A stretch of DNA of 64,000 bases from Tetragonia tetragonoides (lineage: Eukaryota; Streptophyta; Magnoliopsida; Caryophyllales; Aizoaceae), in assembly GCA_038025085.1 (NCBI GenBank), contig CM076146.1:46267336-46331335 (forward strand), written 5' to 3'. The position numbers and the translations under genes were made by a program. The notes beneath the pieces were generated by a model, which did not search any database, was not told the origin of the DNA, and saw only the letters and a program-made list of their open reading frames with translations. Shown piece after piece: positions 11,601 to 20,455 of this stretch. Numbering within the stretch: the first letter of the stretch is position 1; every line of letters begins with the position of its first letter.

Positions 11601-14600
11601 AACCCCAAATTCGCAAAAAGGAAAAGGAGAGAGGAGGAAAAAAAAAGAAAAGAGGACGAGAGAGAAAATACATAGCTTGAAAGTCGAATAGAGAGGGAAT
11701 CAGAGAAGTGAGCACAAATGAGAGAGGGAGTGCCCTTTGAATTACCGAACAGAGAAGGGGGGAGAAAGGGGGCTTTTAATTTGAGAGGGGATTTAGATTT
11801 TAGAAGGTGAGGATTTAATAACGAATGCCAAAATAAGAAATAACAATGCAATTTCAAAAATAGGGGTGTAAAGACGAAATGAGGGCGAAACGGGAAGAAA
11901 AAACCAATAAGTGACTGGAAAGTGAGATTAGGTGGTAAACCTGAGCGATGTAGCTTTTATTAGGTGTTTCTACAAAAAAAAAATTAAAAAATTAAATAGG
12001 TGTTTCTTCGCAAAATGCTCATTTTATTAGATGTTTTCCGCGCAAACGTTTTATTTAAAGTTACTAAATCGAGCTTAAATTTGTTGCAATTTATTGAGGC
12101 TTTGGCTCGGTTTGATTTTAAGGTTATTGGGCAACTGTCTTTACTTGTGAAGATTGAAGTTTAGAGGGTCATTTTGGGGGTTTAGGGTTGCTGTGCAGAT
12201 ATGCGAATTCTGGTTTGTGATTGGAGGGCATATATCTGTCAAAGATGTGTAGCATAATGATGGTGGTTGGACAGGGGCAAGCAGCTGGCCCTAACACCAA
12301 ACTGATGCCGTGGGAAACTTTCCACAAATGAAAATACTAATTCTCAAAATCACAACACACAGCTGCGGAAAACATTACAATAGGTTACACATCATATCAT
12401 CTTATTGGCACTTAGTACAGTCCTCACTACTGATAGATTGGTTTCCTGGAGTTAACTGGATTTGACATGCTCCTTATGTGAAGAGGAACCAGAGAGCATA
12501 TACCATTTGTTTTCAAGTGTTCATATGCAGCTCAAATATGGGGTAAGCTTTTAAACTGGCAAGGTGTTTGCAGACAAGTCCTACCATGGGATGAAGAAGT
12601 ACTTTGGGCATCCAAGAAATGCAGAAAGAGAGGGACAGCCACTGAGATTTTCAGAGCTTCATTGGCAACTGCAATATACACTTCTTGGAGGGAAGCTCTT
12701 AATTTTTTACCCAGTGTGAGGGACTTGTTTTGGTTTTTGTTTTAGATAACATGGGTATCCGGGCATTTCTCCATTAATCCCATGGGCCCTGAAGTTAACG
12801 ACCAGGAAAACATCCAGTGGCCCTGAGGAGACTTGTTTTGTTTGCTGTATACTAGCGCTTAGCACATGATAGTGGTGTCTTCTTAGGGAGCATCTCCTAG
12901 AAGGTACCCCCAATAAGTCCTTTGAAGCTTCTATGGATGCTGATCTTATCATTGTTTTAGATAAAGAAAAAGTATATTGATAAGAACTCAAATGTACAGC
13001 AGAAGAGAGGAGCTAATCTTATCAATTGTTATGTTGTATGCAAAGCAATTTTGGGACTGATTGACTTACCAGTCGCAAGAATGTTGTACTCATTCTGTTT
13101 TGGTATTAATGGAAGTCATATTAATTACCAAAAAAAATATGTTTTTTTCTAGGGTGTTCATGACAAAGTTAGATCAGGGTGTAATTGGCAAAAGCTAAAA
13201 AGTGTTTTGGCCATATTTTCCTACAACAAATACTAGTCCCTATTTCCATAACTCCTATTATTTCTTCTACCAAAATAATAAGAAAAAGAAATAAGCCCTC
13301 GGACCCATACGTGATCAACACACGCTCTTGGATCTGGGCTTTTATGGTGGAGCAAGATACAATTACTATCAGGATCTCAACCACAACCCTAACGAGAATA
13401 GAGACTAAAGCAGCTAGATTGTACATTATGCAACATTTGACATAAGTTGTCCTTTTGTTCCAGTTGCCTCAATAAATGTTCATTGTGTCCTATTTGCATG
13501 ACTATGACCAAGTAGTTTATCAGTAGAAAACAGTCATGCAGATTCACGAGCATTCCCATTTTGCAACCTAGCAGGTCCTTGAGAAAGCGAACACACTTTA
13601 CCACCTGGCAGGCTTTGTGTCGAATTATTGTTATGTCAGGTCAGAAAACACAGCACACAGGTGGTTGTGCCACTAAATTAGTAGTTCATTCGACTTGAAA
13701 GATGACTCTGGATATGAACATTGCGCCAATTAGCAGTTCAGCTGCGCGTATACAGATATAGCAGATGGAAAAACAAACTTAAATGATGCTTTCACATTAT
13801 TGCTGTTATATATATATATATATATAATCATCGTATATTATGACTCAAGAAAGGGTGTTCATTTTCTTGAATTTGGTTCTGATATGCAGAGCACAAGTAT
13901 AAGGGAAACATTCACTTGCAATGAAGCCAGAGAAGGATGTTATAATCTTACTGGAGCTTGTAATAGTTAATATAGGGGTCCATGCCAACCACAACAGCTC
14001 CCACCTGGAATAAGACCTCAACTGTAAGCACAACACACAATGACAAGATGCTCAAGAGATTAAGATGAATATGTGTACAAAATCATCAGAAATGAAAAAG
14101 AAAAGTGTTGTGGGTTACAATACACTCTTGTCATGTTCGAAGAAGTGGCTTTCTTTGAGGTCTACCATCTTTTTGCCATCTTCCTGCAGTAGGCTATCAC
14201 GTCAATGGAAAGAGCAGAGAGAGATGCATAAGGACTGAAGAATCTATTGACAAGTGACATACATACAACAACAGCAACAACAACAACAACCCATTAAATG
14301 TCCCGCCGAGGGCGGGGTCTGGGGAGGTCCAGATGTACGCAGTCTTACCCCTAGCTAGTCGCCTAGTAGGGAGGGTGTTCCCGAAAGACCCACGAAAACA
14401 ACAAGTGACATACATATTAATGCTAATTATGTACAGCATAACGCCTCTAATGGGGTAAAAATGAACTAGGAACTGATTTGTATTTTATGTTGTTAGTTTT
14501 CTTACAGACACAGTACAGGAAGACACATAAAGCAAAACAAATTACATAAAGTAATTGATGATAGAAATAGTATTGTAAAGACAAAGGGGCAGATATCACG

Positions 14601-15368
14601 TACAGGGCCACCAAGGCCTGTAAAGCCAGCAAGCTGCAGCTCCTCCAAGATTCCTTGGCCACCAACAACATACACCTGAAATCAGAAAATGGCGTAAAAT
14701 TGGATTGAAAACTGTAGTAAGAGTACAGTGAAAATGGTAGAATGATTAAAAGAAGAAACCTTTTGATCCTGGGGAAATTCAATGGACTTCAAGTACATAG
14801 CAGCTGCAAATGAGGAAGCGAAGATCTCATCCTGTGCCGGCCCGTAAATTATTATCATCATCAACAAATTCATGAATTGCGAGCTCATAAGATTATAAGT
14901 AAGAGTAATTATGTTGATAAAGAGAGAACAATTAGATACCTCCGTAACGGAAATGCCTAAAGAATGGAACTTGGAGGCATATTGTCTCCTTGATTTGGAG
15001 GAATTGTTGGTGACAAAAACGAGCTTCTTCCCCTGTGCAGTTCCACACATACACAGCACAAGTTAAGTAGGTTAATTCATAGAATCTTCGAGCAAAGGGA
15101 GGGTTAATTTGGGTTACCTGGGATCTGAGCCAGTCCAGGGTCTGAGAAACGCCGTCGATGAGTGTGTCGCCCTTCCATATAACTCCTGAAAATTTGAGAT
15201 GGGGAAAATCCACAATTTAGAAAACAAAGAACAAAAATTAAAGGAAGACCAATCATACAAGGAAAGGAAATAACCATCGCAGTCAAAGAGAAAAGCATCC
15301 ACGGATTGAAAGAGATGAGTTGCGTTGCCGCCTGTCAGAAGCTGAGCCTCAGCGCCTCCCCTCCTCAT
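8633..15368 (-). CDS. PGLP2: Phosphoglycolate phosphatase 2 (HAD family, PGLP2-type)
   Basis: A HAD-superfamily phosphatase of the plant PGLP/4-nitrophenylphosphatase group; Arabidopsis PGLP2 is the cytosolic form and hydrolyses 2-phosphoglycolate. Eleven exons join in frame to 304 aa: 15368-15275, 15185-15118, 15032-14940, 14831-14760, 14675-14604, 14183-14124, 14004-13952, 9390-9293, 9189-9090, 8949-8846, 8733-8633. HAD motif I is DCDGVIWKGD (Asp29, Asp31), motif II VTNNS (62-65), the substrate-specificity cap spans the middle, and motif IV is GDRLDTD (Asp250, Asp255). No transit peptide is evident, which favours PGLP2 over plastid PGLP1. Length fits (about 300 aa). Intron 7 is 4.6 kb and full of transposons; intron 5 holds a SINE. 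The gene is head-to-head with the FPS gene. All introns are GT..AG and no stops interrupt the frame. Confidence 0.93.
11041..12054. mobile_element. TIR element (Mutator-like MITE) inside the LTR element
   Basis: About 150 bp at each end are inverted repeats. The left runs aacatttgcgggggaacacc through taccacctaatctcactta; the right, reverse-complemented, runs aacgtttgcgcggaaaacat through taccacctaatctcacttt. The ~700-bp middle has only chance frames. A clean target duplication was not found, so superfamily is uncertain; long TIRs favour Mutator. Confidence 0.7.
12440..13140 (+). mobile_element. LINE 3' fragment (zf-RVT end), interrupted by a SINE
   Basis: Plus-strand translation around 12510-12710 gives FKCSYAAQIWGKLLNWQGV and LATAIYTSWREALNF, the C-terminal zf-RVT region of a plant LINE. 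A non-coding tail follows, ending near 'attaccaaaaaaaatatg'. The SINE at 12733-12829 is inserted in it. It resembles the LINE at 27836-29550. Confidence 0.65.
12733..12829 (-). repeat. 5'-truncated tRNA-derived SINE
   Basis: Minus-strand copy of the SINE family seen complete at 62960-63122. It contains (reverse) gttaacttcagggcccatgg and acccatgttatctaaaac. It is flanked by the perfect 11-bp duplication gacttgttttg (12722-12732, 12830-12840). The tRNA-like head is missing. Confidence 0.8.
14266..14400 (-). repeat. Au-like SINE with (GTT)n tail in PGLP2 intron 5
   Basis: On the minus strand the body contains ggtaagactgcgtacatctg, then gacctccccagaccccgcc, then ggcgggacatttaatgggtt and a (GTT)n tail, the 3' part typical of Au-type plant SINEs. 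Flanked by the perfect 16-bp duplication acaagtgacatacata (14250-14265, 14401-14416). The tRNA-like head is truncated. Confidence 0.85.
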
Positions 15369-15703
15369 CTTGACCGGAATTGGTTGTCTTCACGACGTTT
15401 GTTTAAAACTCATCTGCGGGATGTGGCCTCCTTTTTTTTTTTTTTTCCTTTTTTTTTTTTTTTTTTTTTTTTTGGGAATATCCACTTGCTACCCAAAGTA
15501 ATCTACATGGGAGTATTTTCTCAAATTGGAAAAATTAGCCAAAATTCCTCAAGAGTTTACAATATTTTGTCGAAAATATCCTAATTTATCAAAGTTTGAC
15601 AAGTACATCCTAACAAATTTCAAACACCTTTAATTCCTTTAATTATTTTTCGGATGCTTTTAACAATTATTACTCATTTGCTGAAAAATAGGATTTTAGA
15701 GAA
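15369..15703. promoter_or_regulatory. PGLP2 leader/promoter side of the shared intergenic region
   Basis: About 50 bases upstream of the PGLP2 ATG are two long T runs (15431-15448, 15451-15473), that is poly-A on the gene's coding strand. AT-rich DNA follows. No clear TATA box was assigned. It is what remains of the short gap once shared with the FPS gene before the LINE inserted. Confidence 0.4.
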
Positions 15704-15915
15704 AATGGAGGTCATTGTGACTTTAGGGATTCTGGATTTTCAACTAAAGATATGAGTCATTGTAATTTTGGAATTTCTAGGTTTTTGAATAAAGATTTTG
15801 GTAATTGGGATTCTAGAATTTCTGGGGTTTTAGTGAAATATGCGGATATAATTGTAATTTGGTGATTTCTGGGTTTTTAATTAATCATGGAGGTAATTGT
15901 CACTCGGGGATTTTT
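15704..15915. repeat. About five degenerate ~45-bp tandem repeats
   Basis: Units of the form ggtaattgt-aatttgggatttctgggttttt-aataaagat repeat roughly five times with point changes and small indels. They end at the poly(T) of the LINE. Possibly minisatellite expansion in the old promoter region. Confidence 0.65.
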
Positions 15916-15963
15916 TGGGTTTTTTTTTTTTTTTTTTTTTTGGAGTGAAAGATCGACAAGCGA

Positions 15964-18900
15964 TTACCGACCTTCCATTAGAACTTCAAAATCATGCGAG
16001 ATAGCTACATCAACGTTTGGTGGGAAAGAAACATCCCAAAACCGACACCCTACTTCCCACGGCTGCACATGCGTAAGCTCATGGGCAACCCTATTACCTT
16101 CACGCTTAACAACAGACCAAGTAACACTACGAAAGCAGCTAACTAAATCTAACGCATCATCAATAAGCAAATAAAAATGATTAGACCCACTACTAGACTT
16201 CATTAAAGCATTAAAGACTAATAAACTATCTGTCTCTACCACAATATCTTCAAAGGCATAATTATTCGCGAGCTGTAACCCCATGACAACAGCCCGAGCT
16301 TCAGCTTCTGCAACGTCCCATGACTCCAAAAAATTCATGGCAGCACCGATGATAGGAACACCCTTGTCATCCCTACAGATAATGCCCACAGACATACCAA
16401 TGTCACCAAGGCACCCCGAATCCACGTTGATCTTCATTTGCCCGCTGCTTGGAGCCGACCATTTCACACCAACACGACTTTGAGGTACTTGTTGTCGCAC
16501 AACAGATTGTTCCATATCTAACTCCCCTATAACCTTATCAACGTAACCTAGCACATCCGAAGGCATACGAACGAGACCCTCAAAAATACGCTTATTTCTC
16601 GCTTCCCAAATAGCCCACAAGATCACACGGAAACGACAAAACTCCTCGGTCTGCAGTGCAGCTTTTGCCACTTCAATCCAGTCACGCTGGCTTCGTGAAC
16701 CACCATCCTGCACCTTTACGTCACACTCCTCCCACACGGCCTGAGCTAGCAAGCAGTCACGCAACGCGTGAAGCCCTGTTTCAAGTTGCGTGGGGCACCA
16801 GCTGCACTCTTCGCCAATGGCTTCTACACGACGATGGAGGCGAGCGCGTGTAGGGAGCGCTTCATTAAATGCCCTCCAAATAAACATCTTAGTACGAGGT
16901 AGAACGTTACATGACCAGATTTTAGTCCAAAGAGACTTATCCACAGAAGACGAAGACGCCTCAAACACCTCTGCATTGCTCTTCATGATTCCGTGGTACG
17001 CACTCCGTACTGAGAACAACCCCCTATTGTCCCAACTCCAGAACGGCTTGTCATTGGGCAATCGGTGACTCGGGGGAATAGAAAGGATACGCTCAGCATC
17101 AATTGGAAGAAAAGACGCCCTAACCAAATCTTGTCGCCACTCCCGTAGCTCAGGTTCAATAAAATCAGCCACAAAACTCTACTCGTGTAGTGGATTCCTC
17201 GGAGTGATCAACTTATGAGACCCATGCCCAGGTAGCCATGGATCGTCCCAGATACGGACCCGCTGTCCATCCCCAATTCTCCATCACATTCCCTTCTTAA
17301 GTATCCATTTGGACTCACAGATCCTGCGCCAGGCATAACTAGGACTACTCCCCACAGTGGAATTCAAAAAATCCCCATTTGGGTAGTATTTGGCTTGTAA
17401 CATCTTACCCAAAAGGCCACCCTCACCATTTGCTAATCGTCAGGCTTGTTTTGCTAAAAGGGCCCAATTGAACATTCGCATGTCTCGAAGGCCCAATCCT
17501 CCCTCACTCTTGGGCTTGCACAATTTCGACCACGAGAGCCAGTGTATCTTCCGTTCATTCTTTTTTTGTCCCCAAAAAAATTGCGAAAGCATCGAGCGAA
17601 TTTCATTGAAGAAGGTTGTTGGTAATTTGAACACACTCGTAACGTAGGTAGGGACTGCTTGGGCCACCGCCTTTATCATCACTTTCCTACCCGCTTTAAA
17701 TAACAACAAACATTTTCAACCTTGGAGTTTACTCCACAATTTTGCTTTCAAGGGCCCGCAAAGAGCTTTTTTCGAGCGCCCAAAAGTAATTGGCAGGCCA
17801 AGATAGCGATCGTGATGGTCCACCTCCTCAACCTCCAAAGAGCTCTCAATCAAATCTCGAGTACCTTGACGTACCCCTTTACTAAATGACACCTTGGACT
17901 TCTCAAAACTCACCTTCTGACCCGAGGCACCTTCATAAATTCCCAAAATCTCACGAATAACAGTAGCAGCACCCGAAGTAGCTCTAGAGAAGAGCAAGCT
18001 ATCATCCGCAAAAAATAAGTGTGTGAGGGATGGAGCGTTGGGGCATATACGCACACCCCGCAATGAACCTCGTTCCCCTCCTCTTCTAATAAGACCCGAC
18101 AAAGCTTCGCACAAAGAATGAACAAATACGGGGAGATAGGATCACCTTGTCCCAATCCACGCTCAGGCAAAAAAGTTTTAGTGGGTTTACCATTCACAAG
18201 GATAGAGAAAGAGACCGAACGAACACAATCCATCACTCGAGCCACCCAATTACTATCAAAACCAAGCTTCCACAGAACCGCCTCAAGAAAATTCCACTCA
18301 ATTCTATCATATGCCTTAGCCATATCCAATTTAAGAGCAAAAAAACCCTCTCTAGAAGTGGTATTTTTCATAAAATGGAACGTCTCCAGCACCATCAACA
18401 CATTATCAGAGATCGATCAATCTACCCGGGGTAAAAGCACTCTGATTAAGTGAAATGACATCAGATAGAAACACTTTCATCCTGTTTGCAAGTACTTTAG
18501 ACACCAATTGTAAATAACATTACACAAACTGATAGGTCTAAACTCCATAATGACCTCCGGATTCTTCTTCTTTGGGATTAACACTATACGTATGATTTAT
18601 TCCATCCAGGAGGCCTCTCCCATTCAGAATATCAATGACCAAAAATGCTACCGAGCCACCAACAATATGCCAATAATTCTGATAAAATAAGGGGGACATA
18701 CCATCCGGCCCAGGGGCCTTAAGCGAGTGCATATGAGATAAAGCTACAGGTACCTCATCTTTCGTGTATTGCTTTCGCAACCCAGCATTCATGGCACTAC
18801 TAACCCCTGGCTCCAACCCCTCAAGAGCTTCGTGAACACGTGCACTTCCAGCAGACGCGAAAAGCGACCCAAAATATTGCTTGGCAATACGGCTGACCTC

Positions 18901-20058
18901 CACATCACTACTACCAATAGCACCCGAGTCCTCCTTGAGCGACTTGATCACATTTTTCTGGTTACGTGTTGTGGCTTTACTGTGGAAAAAAGCAGTATTA
19001 CGATCCCCCGCAAACAGCCACAACACCCTAGACCTTTGGCGCCAATACAACTCCTCCTCTCGAACAAGCCCTTAGATATCCCGCAAGAGTTTCCTCCGTT
19101 CTCGCAGTTGATCATCACTAAGTCCGGCTTTATTAAGTTTCTTCAGCTGTCTTCTTTTACTTCTAAGGTCCCTGAATAGCACCCCGAACTCCCCTTCACT
19201 CCAAGAACGGAGATTCGAAGCACACGTCCCAACCTTCTCAAGAGCAGTCGGACCTCCAATCATCCACGCCTCCTTTATTACTTCCTCGCACTTCTCATGC
19301 TCCGTCCACAACTGTTCAAAGCGAAACGGCTTTGGATTTTTGCTATGTTGTGACAAGCCTGCAAGTTGTAATTTAATAGGCGAGTGATCAGACAACTCCC
19401 TCTCAAGATGGACGAGCTTAGCATGTGGGAACAAATCGAGCCAACTCTCAACAGCCATGGCCCTATCAAGCCGACTCTGAACATTAAATTCATCACTTCT
19501 GCCATTGTCATAGGTGAACTGAGAACCAGTGAAACGAACATCCCGCAACCCACAGCGATCCACCACTTCCCGAAACGATCTCATCTGACTCTTTGATCTA
19601 TCATTTCTCCCATGCATTTCAGTAGCAAAAAGCACCTCATTGTAGTCTCCCATGCACAGCCAAGGCTCTGCCCTTGCCGTACAAAGCAAGTCAAGTAAAT
19701 CCCATGAAAGACGACGATTATGAGTCTCTGGCCACCCATAAAAACCTGTAAATCGCCAACAGCTATCCCCAAGACCATCCTCAACTAACACGTCAATGTG
19801 GTGTAGCCATTTTGAGAGAAGCGAAACAGAAACCTCTCTTCGCCACAACAACGCTAACCCCCCTGATCGATCAGCACTATCCACAAACACACCATCATAC
19901 ACACTAAGTTTATCTAATATCGGTCTCATTTCACGTCCGCTTAACTTTGTCTCCGATAAAAACAAAACGGACGGGGCCTCTCTCCGTACCAAATCCCGGA
20001 GTAAAGCCATTGCACGGGGATTGCCCAAATCCCGACAGTTAAGACTTAGGCAACTCAT
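15964..20058 (-). pseudogene. LINE ORF2 (endonuclease-RT-RNase H), disrupted
   Basis: Read from 20058 downwards. The endonuclease/exonuclease/phosphatase domain (20058-19072) has SETK, GDYNEV and SDHSPI, the catalytic motifs of APE-type LINE endonucleases. RT follows in pieces: KAPGPDGMSPLFYQNYW (about 18730-18660), LDMAKAYDRIEW (about 18330), GLGQGDPISPYLF (about 18150) and FADDSLLFSRA (about 18010), the YxDD-equivalent active site. Next come FFWGQKK and GGLGLRDMR (17709-17440), the zf-RVT (NVLPRTKMFIWRAFNEALPT, about 16890) and an RNase H with VDSGCLGD and VVETDSLLVFNAL ending at 15964. At least three stops or frame changes break the frame. Confidence 0.88.
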
Positions 20059-20195
20059 TGCTCTCGGCGGGGCCGGTCAACACCGACCTCCGCCGATCCA
20101 AGAGACTCGCCAACCTCCTCATCATTAACGTCACTAAACATGACAGCATCAGTATTAACTCGCTTCACACGAGCCTCTACCTCCCATTCCATCAT

Positions 20196-20387
20196 CTACG
20201 TCTCCTCCCCAAACTGATCACGAATTCGCTTACCACCAGGATCAGCACCATCGGTACTAGGAGACAATTCCCGTGGTAAACTTTTCTCCCCAGCCAGCTT
20301 ACCTAACCTTTTCCATCCTCTCGTATTCCCACCTTTCTTCTTCTTCTCCCCCGTAGTACCCCTAGTCGAACCTACGTTCTTTGCATT
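20196..20387 (-). pseudogene. C-terminal remnant of LINE ORF1
   Basis: Minus-strand translation gives a basic, Lys/Gly-rich tail (GEKKKKGGNTRGWKRLG) and ends in RIRDQFGEET stop at 20198-20196. This is typical of the nucleic-acid-binding ORF1 C-terminus of plant L1 elements. It is cut at 20387 where FPS leader sequence begins. Confidence 0.65.
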
Positions 20388-20455
20388 CCCTTGAAGTGAG
20401 AGTGTCTGTCTGCTGTCTCTCCTTTTTCAATTTCAATTTCAATTTCAATTTGAAT
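20388..20455 (+). promoter_or_regulatory. Residual FPS leader with (CAATTT)n
   Basis: Only about 68 bases of non-LINE DNA precede the FPS start codon. They are CT-rich, then hold four to five copies of caattt (20425-20452). The gene's native promoter therefore lies beyond the LINE or has been replaced by LINE sequence. No TATA box is visible here. Confidence 0.55.

Larger units (their letters stand above)
9430..13450 (-). mobile_element. Decayed LTR retrotransposon in PGLP2 intron 7
   Basis: Two diverged direct copies of one sequence bracket this region. The block at about 9430-9900 (ccatggaaacattccacaaa-like start, then gccctcgggcccat, then aattactatca) recurs at about 12300-13440, where a LINE interrupts it. 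Next to the right copy, on the minus strand, 'tttggtgttagggcc' resembles the initiator-Met tRNA primer site TGGTATCAGAGC. Between the copies, minus-strand 10350-10290 encodes a CCHC-like knuckle fragment (CHKCDKKGHK), as in gag. No intact frame remains; copy boundaries are approximate. Confidence 0.5.
15921..20387 (-). mobile_element. Near full-length LINE (L1-type) between PGLP2 and FPS
   Basis: A 4.5-kb non-LTR retrotransposon in minus orientation, with its poly-A at 15921-15941 and 5' end cut at about 20387. It holds the end of ORF1 and an ORF2 with endonuclease, RT, zf-RVT and RNase H. Stops and frameshifts make it inactive. I found no convincing target-site duplication. The 5' truncation point is only ~68 bases upstream of the FPS ATG. 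Confidence 0.9.

Noticed and set aside
15921..20387. Target-site duplication for the large LINE
   Set aside because: Sequences flanking the poly(T) and the 5' break do not match beyond chance; deletion or decay is possible.
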